Assembly: GCF_910591885.1 (NCBI RefSeq)
Contig: NC_063279.1
Span: 4,526,001 to 4,590,000, forward strand
DNA length: 64,000 nt
Direction: 5' to 3'
Source: Bombus terrestris
Lineage: Eukaryota > Arthropoda > Insecta > Hymenoptera > Apidae
Part shown: piece by piece, positions 48,765 through 63,200 of the stretch
How the letters are laid out: every line of letters starts with the position of its first letter
How positions within the stretch are numbered: position 1 is the first letter of the stretch
The notes under the pieces: generated by a model
Databases searched by the model: none
What the model was told of the DNA's origin: nothing
Seen by the model: the letters and a program-made list of their open reading frames with translations, nothing else
Program-made: the position numbers and the translations under genes

Positions 48765-51700
48765 CTGCAACAATTTCGGAGAAACGGTTCTCGAATTAAT
48801 TGACCGCAATTCAACAGCGTGTCATCTATATTAAGAAACGGCCACATTTATCGGCTACTTTCCAATTATCTCCAAGTTGTATATTTCTTTTATTCGTTCC
48901 GACGTTTTCTACTTAACGTATTTCATTAATTTATCCTCGATAAGATTTCCTATTTGATCGATGTTGATGATCGTTATTTGCTTCTAGGAAGACGACATCC
49001 TGAAGAACATCGTTATTTTGTAATATTTTAACGATCGATTGTACGACTATAGATGAGTAACTTGTTCAAATAAAAAAGTTGGATACTTTTTTATGAAAGG
49101 ATATTAAAGAGTACTAAATGATTTTGTATTTTACGATGCCGCTCTAAAAATGAAATGGTAGCTCATTGTAGGACTCATCTAGTGTACGTAAACTTCGATA
49201 ATTCTCGACTGAATAGAAGTAGTAAAAGAATGTAGAATAAAATTTCTCCCTTTATAGGCTCGTTTTAGAGGAAATAAGTTTAAACGTGCTTAGTTTACGA
49301 ATTAGGCAGATATTAATGGCGTATACGCGACAAATTTTCCAATCCGATTTTCGCGAAAATATATCTTTTTTTTTTAGATATATCTTGCATAAACTCTTTG
49401 ACGTTCAGCATATTTAAAAATAAGTGAAGTCGTATAAGATATACATTATACGTTTATTCATATTTCTAAAATAATTTTTAAAAACCGAATACATTCGTTG
49501 CATTATATATTTCTACATTTATTGGTTTGATACTAAAAAGATCTATACAAAGATAAAAACCTTGATTTCACAAAAATGAAACACCTTTCTCTTCCGACTT
49601 GACAGTTTAACAAGCAAGCACGATCACATTTTAAAACACCAACGTATCCAACGCTTTCTTATAAATGTCACATTTTACACCCACGAATGCATCGGTGGCA
49701 ATCGAATCTGTCAGAAGAAGCATCGTAGGTGTTCAGTCTCTTTGGAAACGTTTTCTACTTAGTTTCACACTTTCCAAACAGCCTTATCACGTGATCTCTT
49801 TGTAAAACTAAGTTTTCCTCTTTTTATCGATCTTCCAAAGGACTATTCTCTTCCTTTAAAAGATGTACTTTTTTGATAAATATGCAAATATAATTCCGAA
49901 TCGTAATTGAAAATTTAAAAAATTCAGAATCATAAAAATTCAAGATATAAGACATCCAAAGTGGAAAAAAATGCAAAATTATAACCCACACATACCTCCA
50001 CGCCAAATTAAAATATCTTTGAAATTCAATTTAGATTCGCGTCATTTCCATTGAGGAAGCCGTGACTTGTTAAGGAGCAATTTGATATCAATGAAGCGCT
50101 TGGGTTAATTCGAAGGCTAACTTGTGTCATTAGAAAAAGGAAAGGATATACATCGTGGCCTTCGACAGGTTTTCAAATTGATCCTATCTCTTTCTCTCTT
50201 CTTCCTTCTCGTTCTTTCCTATTTGATATGTACTCGCTAACTGCGAAAACGCATTAGATGAGGCGTGTGTCCTCGAAATCCTGTTCGTGCAAAATCTACG
50301 ACTAGTAAGGTATGCCATATCGAAGGCGATAAACCGTTTCGACGTGACTCGTTTCTCGACGTGTATCGCGTTAAAAGCGCTACGAAAAAAAGGAAAGGTG
50401 CCATTCATAAAAATATTTGACGGAGCTAAAATACGTCACACACTGCGGAGGCATCAGTGAAATTAATTGTTAGATGGTTCGGGAACGACCAACAAATTTT
50501 TTCCTTCGTGTAACACTTTTATCGACATTTGACCTCAATTTGTTTAATAAAAATTCTTTCGGTAATATTCCTGAATATTTTATATGGAGAAATTTACAAA
50601 ATTCTTTTAAAATGATAAAAGGGAATATTTGCCGTAAAAAATTTTCCACGATTACCTTCAGAATTCGGGAAGAGGAAAATTTTAGCTACTTTTGCGTATA
50701 ATATTCTGAGTTTATAAAAATAATTGCTTGATTAAGCCTCTGCACAAGACATCCTAGATTATAAATCAATAATTTCCTAAATTATATTCAACCGCTAAAA
50801 TTATGCGTTTTTTGCATTAAAAAGAATATAAAATTGGTATCCGAAAGTAAGCAGGAATAATGAAAAATTTATAGCTCTAGTATACCTTTTCTCATTATCA
50901 TATTAAATACTAATTGCTTTTTAGTAACAAAAACAACTATTTAAAAAAAACTGTAAAAAAATACATATATACGTGTCTCAACTTTTATCTATGTATACTT
51001 AAAAAGGTATATTTACACGACACAGGGTTTTAAAAATTTAAATGTCTGTCAGAGAGTATACTCTTTTAACTTTACTTGTACCTTAATCTCGAGTATAAAC
51101 TTCTTACAATCGTAACCTGAGCGAGAAGCTGACGTCTACTTTCAGTAACGATCTTTTTCTCAAAAAATGCTTGATTTCGCTAATTAACAGATGTTTCGCG
51201 AGCCTTTAAAATATTAAATGCCACACCGCGTAGTCGATCGTTTCATCACGTTTCACGATCGTTCGGGCGGCAATTAAAAATGTTTTATCGGAACGAAGAT
51301 AAAGTTAATAAAAAAAAGGGGGCTAAAAAAGTAACATATTTGCAAGTCGTAAATCGATATGACGGAATCGTCCTCGGACAGTTATAAATAATTTTATGAC
51401 GTTATCTCAGTCTACCTTAAAACACGTCGAATATTTGATCAACCCGACCGGTCGCCGATTTCCCCTTTACTAAATATATATATAGTTTCGAAAGGCATAC
51501 CGCTAAGGCGTCGATTAGAAATTCTGATAAAACAAGCAAAGCGAATTCGTACAAACGTTAGAAGGTATATAACAAGATGGACACGTTTTCACGAAACAGT
51601 TACACGAGACCGTGGAAAGTGTATGGCCCGAAAATTAGCACAGTCCTGTCGAAAGTAAACACGTCTTTGGAAATCATTTTTTCTCTGCGCCTTTCATTAG

Positions 51701-54580
51701 GCATAGAAAAAAATATTCATACACTGTACGTCTATTCGAATATTTCTCTAATATTCGATTGAAATGTATCTAATTGAGAAACCTTGTGAAAAAAGCATTT
51801 CGTACGAAATAACGGTGAAATCGGAGTCGATTCAGCAAATCTTCCCTCTTCATCGTAAAAATTCATCCTTTCATCCTTTTCCTTTTATCCTTTTCTTTTT
51901 TTTTTGTATTTCATTTTTAATGAAAGACCACCTACATTGCGCGATGGTCATTAACATTTCGTTGAAACGACAATCTTCGATAATCAGATAAATACAGTGA
52001 ATGTCAAATCGAGGTGGCTATTAATATCCTACTAAGAGCAATGATAGATCTAAGATCAATTTCATTTCTTTCGGACAAACCGCTCGCCATTCCAATATCG
52101 AATAGCGTGTAATAACGGTTTTTAGCCGTCGATGATAGCATAATACGCAATAGTATTGTAATTACAACAAACGCGTTTCCACACGCGACATTTTACTGAC
52201 ACAAGGCGGAACGTTAAACGTAGTTTAAATACGGTAAATAAATAAAACAGAATCGAGGATAACATTTATTTTAACAATTTCTTCTGACTTATGTTAAATA
52301 TTAAACGAATAATTAATTAGATTTAAATGAATTATTAATTAAATATATTCTCAGGTAATTTACAAATTTCGTACTAATTTGCAATTCTACACGACCGATA
52401 TGATTTTGCTTAATTGGTTGAATAAATTAACGGTTTTATTTATTGTGCTAATGATATAAAACATTAAGACAATATGGTAATAAAATTGGAAAAATATTTT
52501 TTAAACGGATAATATACAAAAATATTTTTTTCTAAATTTTAAATTCTATATAAAATAATACAAACTTAATAACACCAGAAGAAGGTAGAAAGAAACGAAA
52601 GTATAAGAAAATACGCCTCTTTAATCTGCAACGAACTTAAAAATATCCCAAATTGTAAAATTCGAAATTAAACGGGGAGAAATAGTAGAAAGGTACAGAA
52701 GGGGAAAGCAGGTTTCTGTCCTAAAATGGCGGCAGTCGACAAGGCGTGCACGGGAAACGGCTCCTTGGACAGCGGCGAATCGTTCTCACGCTCGTTCACG
52801 GTTAAAACGCGACCTCCGCAACCCGTTTCGGGCCGCGTTCGCTTTAAATCGTATTTAAATGCCGGCGGAGCTCGCGAGCTACACACGTGCGCCTCCACGG
52901 TTTCATTCATGGGCGGCTGCCGCGTCAATGACGCAAGATTCTCGCCAACTCGGACGAGTCGCTATTTGATGACCACACGGTACACGTATACGTGGGGCCA
53001 GACGTGGCTCGAACACGTTTCACTTATCGTATGGAACCGAACCAGCCTGTTTTCGTGACACCACGCTCCATGAGAAAGATGAGAAAGGGAAAAAGGAGAA
53101 ATACAGGGGACGGAGACGATGGAAGAGGACCAACGAACATGTTACGTGTAAAGGAGAAAGGATAGAGTGAAAGAAATACCAGGAGGAGGATAATAAGATG
53201 CTGTGCTACGAGCAATGATCGCGAGAAATATTCGTTCGTGATATATAAAATGGCAATGGCTACTTGTACGTTAATTTAATAATTAATTTACTGCATAGTA
53301 ATTTACTATCTTGATAAGTAACAGTTGTAAGGAATTTTAAATAAATAGTTTTGATAATTTTAAAGATCGTAAGTGTAAATATGAATGTATTAACGGTAGA
53401 AATAACATAACAGTTGTTACAACTGTGTAAGCTTACCGACCAACCTACACGCGAGGATTAAAAAAAAGAAAAAGAGCGTGTGCGAGGGGTAGAAGGTTAC
53501 GCTTTCATGAAAATTTGTAGCTGCCCAAAAAATTTGACACTGATGTGCGTTAATAACGGTCAGCTTGATGGATTTGATTCTCCTTCCGATCCTGCTGACT
53601 GCGGGGATTGGTAAATTGCCCCTTAGTGGATGATGGCTTAATCTCGCTTTATCGAAGTAAGTGAAAGCCGATTGTGCGACCTTGCATCGAATTCTGTCTA
53701 ACTGTGAATAACGTGCAGACTTTTCTACTTATGGGAATCGACAAATATCTATTAGTACTTTCAAAGCTGGAAGAATTGTTCAAGTTAATTAGCCAATTTT
53801 TTAACATGCATATTTTGGATGGATTTGGATTAAAAGTAAAAAGCAAATAGTCTAAAACTTTCTACGCTAAGGTACATTATTTAAAAAAGTCATTTCCAGG
53901 TATCTACTTCCAATATGTATTCTCACACATATATTCGGAAACATATCTTAATTTCAAAAAATGTTTATTTAATCTTTCAATTATGTACATGATATTTCGA
54001 AATTGTCCGTTCACTCTTTTTCAACGAATTAAGTATGTAGAGTATTTCATTTTCTACCTTTAAATGAATATTCAATTTCCACCAACCTTGATTGTTACGT
54101 AAACATGTAAATGCATGAAAAATTTCGTACGCTATGTATTAATCGAATTAATATCCTTTTCTAACCTTCAAGATACACTTTCTAACGTAAGATTACATAA
54201 ATTAATATAAATGGTATAAATTAGTACAGACTTTGAATACAACCTATGATTCCGCTTTAAATAAGTAAACTTATACAAAATATAAAAAAGATACATCCGT
54301 CTAAACTAAACTAAATGATCACAATAACAGACATTCGACAAAAAAAATTCTCACATCTCGGCCATTCTATCGACACCTTCCAATACCGCAATTGAGGAAA
54401 CGAAACCGCGAATCATCCACACGGTTTACTACACCGTGACCCTATAACACGGTTCTTAGTACCTCGTCCTTAAAATAATTCGAATAGGAAACGCCACGAT
54501 CGATATACTATATCGTACAGCGGACAAAATTAAACAATCCGAACAGACAAATTTATCGCGCTACATTTTCGTGGATTTTC

Positions 54581-54604
54581 ATATATATATATATATATAT
54601 ATAT
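54581..54604. repeat. (AT)n microsatellite, 24 bp
   Basis: A pure dinucleotide run in AT-rich non-coding DNA. Confidence 0.95.
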
Positions 54605-55700
54605 CATTTTAATTTTCCCACATAATTACAATTTTAGTAACTGATACAATGGGAACACACAAATATCTTAATATTTCATCAGTGTTTAACGATTAGATAT
54701 TCAAATAATGTTTTTTATAGCAACCTAATTACGACAGTCGTGTCTTATTATAGCTTTAATAAAGTTTCAAGATATTTTATATAACATATACAATATTGAC
54801 ATACGAGTGGATCGAGCATAACATTTTCTATAGTAATAAAATTTTTTTTAAAAAATAATAAATATTCAAATACATTCATGAGCCAGCTTATGTCAAGCGT
54901 ATAAGTGAATATATAATAGTGTTGTTTATTTAAATAAGACCTCCAAACTTAGATATTTCCAACATTTTATTCGTTCTTTATTATTGTTATTATTTTAAAT
55001 TCATAAAATTGTCTACCATGTTCCGGCGCTAAACGTTCAAATAAAACCTGCCACCGGACCACGTTGCTCACTATTCAATTATAGCTGCTGTCTACGCGAA
55101 GGTAGCCGTATCTCGTCCAGGAATAGTTTCTGAACGGTCTCTGTTAGGCAACGGAAACCAGCTACTAACTAGCAAGTAGCGCGTGATGAATGGAACGAGA
55201 AGGAATCGTTGAATTTTAGGATTGCAGCGATAACAACGGCGTGTTTAATTCTCGATCGTCTTCGGTTCGAGAGCACGAAGGAACGCGGTTTACGTAATGC
55301 AAAGAGACGACTGATTCCTCCGGTTTCACCACCGTGGCTGACTGAAAGCGAAGGAACAGAGAGCTGAAACTAGAAAGCCTCGTGTGCTCGTCTAGTTGTC
55401 AGCCAAATCGGGCCAAGGTTCTTCCAGAAGAAACAGAAGAAGAAGACGAGGAGGAATGTGAGTGCGTGCAAATTTTCACGACCCTGTTCTTCGATTCTGC
55501 TCGCCTATGCCTCGTTCTAACGTTAGCCTCGTCTCAGAATGTAGAACTATAGCGTGCCAGTAGAAAAGTAGAACTTCTGCAAGATTTTTTGGCGAAACAG
55601 AAAATTCAAGCTCTAAGGAGTGTATTTCAGTTGGGGATATTTATCTACTAAAATTAAAACTAGCAATGACTAAGCTATAAAATTTGTGACAATGAAATAT

Positions 55701-55716
55701 TATATATATATATATA
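55701..55716. repeat. Short (TA)n run
   Basis: About 16 bp of TA dinucleotides in non-coding DNA. Confidence 0.85.
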
Positions 55717-56474
55717 ATAATCAACGACACAAATTGCGGGCACGAAAAGAATTTTTAAAATTTGAAGAAGAAAGAAGCTAATTTGTGTGCCATAATGCTT
55801 TAGAATCCAAGATATCATTTACATCAGCCACTCACATTAGCCGTGGCTAGGCTAACGCTATGGACTTTCAACGTTTATCAGCTTTACAAATTTAGAGGAA
55901 GAACAGGTAGTAGAAAATATATAGACTAGTTAAATTTAGTGACTTTTACTACCCTCATTTTTTTCAATCCTTTTCTTTTTTCAACCATCGTCTAGTTTAT
56001 GATCGTAGTTTTATCTTACAGCAACCCCGAAAGCTAAAATAAATTATTCTAGCACTTAGGATCTTCTCGCCAGAATCGTTCTTTCATTCTTTTTTTCATT
56101 TCCTTTGGCATTTACATCGTTTATCACTTTAACTCCACCACTATAATATTTGATTCTACAAAATTTATATAATAAATAATTATTCTGGCATTAAAATTAA
56201 GAGGGAATTTAGTTGATCAGCTTAACTTCAAAGTGGTATCAAAATCGCGTTAACGAAACAGTTTTTCCTTTCTCCGCGAAAAGGCCCACTAAATCATTGG
56301 TCACGGTCATTTTTTCCTCAAAGTTGCATTATTAGTTGCAGATTCGAGATACAAGAAGATTTATTGCATCGGCGCTGATTCTTCTGCAATCGTACTGACC
56401 TTCTCTTGCTTTCGATGATTCCGTCTGAAGGTGAAAAAGTCAATGGCTCCAGCAGGCTCGATTTGGTAAACATG

Positions 56475-56489
56475 CACGTGCTTCACGTG
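56475..56489. promoter_or_regulatory. Two CACGTG E-boxes 3 bp apart
   Basis: CACGTG lies at 56475-56480 and 56484-56489, in a GC-rich patch upstream of the visible TRIT1 exons. Paired E-boxes are known from clock-controlled insect enhancers, though the usual spacing there is wider. Confidence 0.35.
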
Positions 56490-56832
56490 TACGCGTGGGT
56501 GTGAACGTACGATTCGTCTTTCGACGGCGAGACAGGTCCGCGTTTCGCAGAAATCACGCGCTCGATGTCCGACCACGATAACGATTCAACCTTGACATTA
56601 GGATTTTTGCACAGTTAAACGTCGGGCCCATACTATCGAACAGCTGAGTTTGGACAAAAAATCGGCTGAAATGACAGAAGAAAAAACCGATCCCAGACGA
56701 CCGCATTACGCATAGGATGTGAGTAATCGACCAGTTGAAATGGTAAATGCAAGCATTAAAAGTGAAGACTTTCAATTGAATGGTCTCTACGCTGCATGGT
56801 AATAAAAAATTCTTCTCGTATATTAATAATTA

Positions 56833-56851
56833 GACGGTGGATATTTATACG
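56833..56851 (+). repeat. TA-flanked repeat end (GACGGTGGATATTTATAC)
   Basis: A further copy of the 28.4-kb family end, preceded by TA, with two changes in the GACTGCGGAT core. No partner end was seen. Confidence 0.35.
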
Positions 56852-57185
56852 AAATTTCTCTATATAATTTCAAAAGAAGAAACTTGGATAAAAAATTGTT
56901 TTACGTCCCAAATATTATAAACAACCGAGTATTTTTACATCTTCAAATTTTTCACAAATATATAAAAATCCATAGTCTTTAATTTATAATATTTCCTTTT
57001 CTTAAATGATGTACGATATGTAAAAATCTTATCTGTTTTATCAGTCTTTTCTATTTTACTGTGTTTGGTAATCTCAATTACTAATGGTTTATTAATACAA
57101 CTAATCTAAACGTCAGACAAAATAAACCAAGCGACACGCTTCGTCTAGCCAGTACCGTCTGTACGTCATACGAACAAAACAGTTA

Positions 57186-57204
57186 GACCGCAGATCCTTT
57201 TTTC
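57186..57204 (+). repeat. TA-flanked repeat end (GACCGCAGATCC)
   Basis: A weak copy of the same end, preceded by TA, about 350 bp from the 56.83-kb copy and in the same orientation. Confidence 0.25.
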
Positions 57205-60200
57205 CCTCTTGTTAGTTTCTTTGATGTTCCGGACGGCCGGTTAAAGATCGTTTTGAGAACCTTGGACAAGATAGATGTGATGAATGGTGCGTATTAATGC
57301 GTGGCTATGTGTAATTAGGAGATTGGGTATTTAGAACCAGAAGAGCTTACTAGATATCTTTGTAAACCGATATTTTGAAATAGAGAGCATTAAATGACTC
57401 GTTGATTGTTAAGCATCCTTAAACATTTAAATGTAATTTTTTAATTCTCGACACTCTACGCCGAAGAACAATAATCACACGCAGCGATACACATGAAAGC
57501 CAAGAAAACGCTGGAATTCTAAACAAAAACGGCGCGGACGAAACGTTTCATACCACAAACCGAATATCCGAACTTTTCTATAGAGAAGAGACGTGTTGCG
57601 CTGCGGCGGCGTGTAATTTGCAGAAATGATTTTCGTGGAAAACCAGGGCATGCCCAGGGCGTTGGCGTGCGCTATTCGTGAGAACACCGGTCGATTCTCA
57701 GCTCGTCAAAAAACCGACGGCCGAAAGAAGCGTGGTAGAATGAAAGAGATACAAACGTATTCAGAAAAATTGCCAAGCCATCGAGAGCGCCTCCGGCCCC
57801 GTTGGTAAACACTCATGAGAGGTCGCGTACCGACTAAATTTGTACGCTAATGACACGCTTTCGGCTTGCGTTTCGTGCAGCAAATTCGATCGTCTTCACT
57901 TATTATCAAAATATCCGACCGATAAATGCTAAACGTAGCAACCGATCGACGTGTCTTCGAGCACTTATTTGTCGGTGCATCGCGTGAGATACCAAATCGA
58001 ACGGAATTATTGTCTGGTACGATGTTTACTTTCTGTATTCTTTGCCGCAACGAAATCGTTGAAATAATTTACGAATGAACATTGAAGATGTTTGTATGTG
58101 TATGAACGTCAAATCGATTTCAGGTGTACCCAAATTTAATGGGCAATAAGTGGATAATGAAGTGTTATTTAAACTTTGTCTTGTAATAATGTATTTACGT
58201 GACTCGTAATATGGTATATGAATCATGTATGACAAATAAGAGTCGCGTTTATAGGATGAATTATAGGCAAGTTTGACAAACAAGAATATTCTTCAATAAA
58301 AACTTAATCACTACAAATTTTGTATGGTAATTGAAACAGGAGTATCTCACATGACTCACATGTGCCCAGAATTTTATCTTGTTGTAACGTTACAAATAAA
58401 TTCTTCAATTCGTAACATATAATTATCAAATAACCAGAAGTGTATTCGTTTGAACTGCCCGGTTCTCGTTTCAAATTTCATACTGAACAAGTTTTCAATG
58501 AAAATGTTGACGATAATAAACTAAATTTATTCTAAACAAATTATGTTCTATTTAGAATATATTGTAAAGAATCCAAAAAAAAGAAGGAAAAAATGTTAGA
58601 AATCGTACAAGTTTATGGGCACAAATTACACAAAACGCTGATTAAAAACCAAACACCCATTCCAAGAAAAAAGCATCGCACCTCTCCGATCAAGTCTTTA
58701 ATTCCATTACTTCTGCCAGAATTTCCCATCCTTCACGCGCAAACACTCGTATTTAACCGAGACCCGCTCGATTACCCAAAGATTAAATAAGCTCACACAC
58801 TTTTTCCCAGCGAGCTCGATCCAATCAACGAGACGCTTTAGGCAAAGAGAATGGAAACTACATTAGCTCAACGATCCCCTTTTCTTCTCGCCCCTATTGA
58901 ATCAATTTAAGCAGCGACCAAAGCGTAACGCCGACGAAAAAGGAGAACTGAACCGCAAATAATTATCGATAGCTTAATTATGGGACACAATCACGATACT
59001 TTTGTATTGAACTTTATTAATAACTACTATATATTAATTTCTTATACCGACACGTATGTCTAAGAAAGTCGCTTGTTTAAAACTAAATTTAACCTTCCAA
59101 CATTTTTGCTTTTCGTATTAATACGTGTTTGGCATAAGATTTTACGAAGATTGCTAATATTGCAAACTTTAATCTGTTAATTAGGGAGGACAAGTTAACT
59201 CGCCACTCGAATGTAACTGCTTCTTCATTTACAAATCTTCTGTTATAGTTTTTACTAACATTTCATGACGGTTACAAATAAATTAGAAGAACTAAGCTCG
59301 ACCTATCAATTTTCTTTTATTAAATATTACTTTTACTCGTGATAATATGATCTGTATATGATCCTGTTGACAAGTTGAAAAATGATTTCATTCGTTTGAG
59401 CAAAAGCCACGACAGGGGACTCTAAATTTCATAGACGAGCTGTTTAGTGAATCATCATCGGGAAACGAGAAAGCTCACGCAAAAACGAAAACAGGTGGTT
59501 TTCTATTCGAGTCGATAGGAATCTCTGTGAAATAAAACGGACTAGGGAGAGATGGGTGATCTTAATGGCGTCCAGGCGAGACAGAATGAGAAGCACGCAC
59601 CCGGGGACCTACCATGGGAATGCCTGGCCGCGTTCCCGGCGATGCACGTTGGCCAGGTTCTCTATTTTCGACGGCAGCTCGCTACGAAGCTGCCTAGCCA
59701 CGCTGATTCCTTGATCAAAGAGGCGTTACAGAAAGGCCAGCATAAATTCGTGCGCGTGTATTCGTGGCAGAACTCACCTCGGTACCAGCCTTGGAATTAT
59801 GCTCCTCTGCTCGAGCCGATTTTGTTTTAATGCTAGCACTGTCGACGACTAAAGCGTAAAAGACTTGCACCAAAGAAGTAGAGACGAAATTATTACGAAG
59901 AAAGCAACATTTTCTCTCAACATTTTGCAAAGAATCACTCGAATCCCCAATTGTGAATTAGTGACATTTCGATGAAAAATTACGAACTATGGAGCTTTCT
60001 GGGAAAAGGGTCACAACATAAAACGATGAATTGGAGAGATCGCATCAAAAGCTTTAGTTTCAGTCTTTTAATACTAGCTACGTTCGAATTTTTAATTACA
60101 AGGATTCTTGAAGAACCGTGCTCTTTACAAAATAAAAACAAATTTTATAATAATTCAATTGATCGAATACAAAGTAGTTGTAAAAATATAGGATTTCACG

Positions 60201-63200
60201 TAATTCAACATAATCCCAAATAAATGGATTTTTAGAAAATCTTAATTTTGGCTACCTTAGTAGTAAAAACGTATAGAAGTGAAAGAATCATATGCTTCAT
60301 TCTCCGCACTTATTATAGGGAATGCATGGTAATGTTTAAAGAATTAAAAATTGTAAATTTTGCATGTAATGTAGGAGAATAGAGGGGTTAAAAGTGGATA
60401 ATTATTAGGAGAGGATTGAGAACCACTGTTTGAGTATGCTGAATACCGTTGGGGTCGTCTCATCGTTACTAAACTCGATTAGGCTGCCTCGAATTCCAAA
60501 ACGATAATATTCGTGAACGATAATACACCATTGAAAGGGGTAAATATTTTGTGCTATGCATAGGATGAGATTAAAGAAGCGATTTTTGAAGTAACTGAAG
60601 CATGCTATTGAAATTATTGGGGAATGGAAATTAACTTCAACTCTCTGCATATAGAAATTTCAACATTGAAGGATCAGTTAGCATATAAATATTGAACAGT
60701 TCGTGTATCTTTTCTTCTTTTCTTTTTTTTTTACTGTAAAAGGAATTAAAATAAAAATTTGAATTGCTTTTAAATGTGAAAATAATAGATAGAACATTTG
60801 CAACTAGTAAAAAATGAAAAATTATATTTTTATAATGAAGAGGTTGAGTTGAGAGAAGCACTGACTTGAGTCGAAGGATTTCTCAATTCAAAGGATTATA
60901 TTTAACATTTCTATTTTAGTATTCTTACGTTTCCTACGCTTTCCTGGAAAGATTTCTAAATATGTGCATGGTAATCTGCGGGAGAGTACTCTCGTGAATA
61001 AGGCAGACAAAGAAGAACTTCGGAACCCACTTGTTGCGATTTTTTTTACAAGTCCACAACTATTGACACATGTGTTCTTACGTTACCGCCAACAAAAAAT
61101 TGATTCTCTCAGATTTCGTTTAAGTCCATTAACATTTAAAAAATTCCTCATTTCCAGCTTTAATATTTAAGAGGTAACAATTTATCATAATTTCGCTAGT
61201 GCAAAATTAACGTAAACAAACCTTAATACAAAAGAAATTTATAGAAATTATATTTTCTTCTTTATCGGCATATTAATTAATTAATTATTAATTGTCAAAA
61301 TAAAAATTCATATAATTCCAAGTACTGATTGTGGTCGTCTGCAGAAAGCTATCCACTAACTCAATACGATAAATCTTAGTCAGCGAGATCAACGCAAGAT
61401 TCACTTTCATCTAATAACACCATGATATATCGTATTAAAACAAGAAGAAAAATACTAAGCAAATTTTTATCGCGGCAACGAATAGAAATATAAGGCAGAA
61501 AGGAAGTGAAAAGATTGCCGTGATACGTTTGATTATCGGTTGGCGTCTTTTTTTTCACAAACACCATCCAACCCGAAAGGGTTAAGAAAGAAGCCGCACC
61601 GAGGGTTCTTCAAATCGAAAGTACAGGATCAGTGAAATGAAGCGTTGGTGTCGTGAAGAATTTCTTAGGCTTCTCATAACCCTTTCTACGCTGGATTGCA
61701 AGGAAGAAAAACCGTAACTGTATACGTGATATTTTCGCTCACGAAGAATGTAATAAACCCGTACACCTGTACGTTATACTTTGACTTAGCTTGAATGATA
61801 ACACAAAGATAAGAAAATGGAAATCGATCTGTTGAGATTATTCGGATGTATAAAGAGAGAAACGCGTGGATAAATTGTAAGGTAGAAAAATATATATTTA
61901 GTAGAAAAGTGAAGTTACAAGTATGAATACAGTTTGAGCTGGTCAAGATCCGCACGCTAGCAGTGTTATCCTATAACTGAACTCCCCGAAGCCAATGTCA
62001 CAGAGACCAGGTCATGCACCGAGGACAAGATTGCATCCAGATATCTACGCATCCTTATTACATACCCTTAATAGTTTTAAGAATTGTTCCAAGAATTATC
62101 CATAAATCAATAATACTCAAAAGGCCAATAAACCAAAAGTTTATGTTTATGGTGGGTCCTTGCCCCAGTCTTTTGTCTATACGCTGTCGATGGCTTCAGA
62201 GCTTGAGAAAAGTAAAAGGACCAGATGTAGAGTTTTCTTAAGAAGTGATGACCACTTCAACATGGTCGAATTTTTAATTCTATACGCTTCTACAGTTCAG
62301 TGTCGAACGCTATGAAAGTTTAGACTCATATCGAAGAGTCTATGATCTATTTTCGAGTAAAATATATTTTTATATATTATAGAAAATGAAATATACTATT
62401 CATGATCCCCATTTGACATCTTCAAAAATCCAGTTTCTTCACTTTCATTAAATCTATCGTCCATTTGCGTAATACCGATTAAAGTTGTAACACGAAATAT
62501 AATGAATACAAAAAGTATGTAAAATTCAATCTACAAATGATGAAGATTTATATACGATACGCAGAGAAACAATTATTTCGCCACCTGTATTGCGACAGTA
62601 TCAAATACAAAACATACTGCCAATAATTCTCGACAGACACGAAACACTTTACTCCTCGATTCGACTCGCACAAAATCCTATTACAAATTCCACATGCTCA
62701 CAACGATCAACAACGATTCGGATTCAACGAGAACAGAGGCAATAAAATAGATTTCACAGCGGTCTAACACACTTGGTCTGAAATAAAATGGAGCTATTCG
62801 GTAATAGTCTGCTACACGGGTCGAAACAAATTGCACATGGGTCGAAACTACGTGCGGATTGACCTTTTCCTAAGACGAGCCCAACGTACCGAAACCTCGT
62901 CGTTCTATAGACCGCTTAAATATGAACGGAAGTAGAACGTCTATCTACATTGGGAATAGGCGAAATAAAGGTCTGCATTCCAGACACGGTTATTTTCTCT
63001 ACGTATAGAAGGTAGTTAAATGCCCAACCCCGTTTACAGCATCGAGGGCGACAGCCGATAAAATGGCGCAATTACCACGATCGCCGCAAGAACGACTATG
63101 TTAGTTATGCTCCACCCAACCTGTTGGAACGTAGTGAAATTAACCAGTGGTTCGTTTTCAACGATTCCATTCGAGCTGCACCTTTATTCCAATCTCGATG

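Noticed and set aside
56399..56423. 25-nt candidate microexon with acceptor CACCTTCAG and donor GTCAGT on the minus strand
   Set aside because: Splice-like words this short arise often by chance; no matching phase or TRIT1 residues.
59606..59848. Two possible minus-strand mini-exons (59848-59778 and about 59700-59606) with GTGAGT and GTAGGT donors
   Set aside because: The only open frame through the second piece is out of phase with the first; the in-phase reading stops after 15 codons, and no TRIT1 motif is present.
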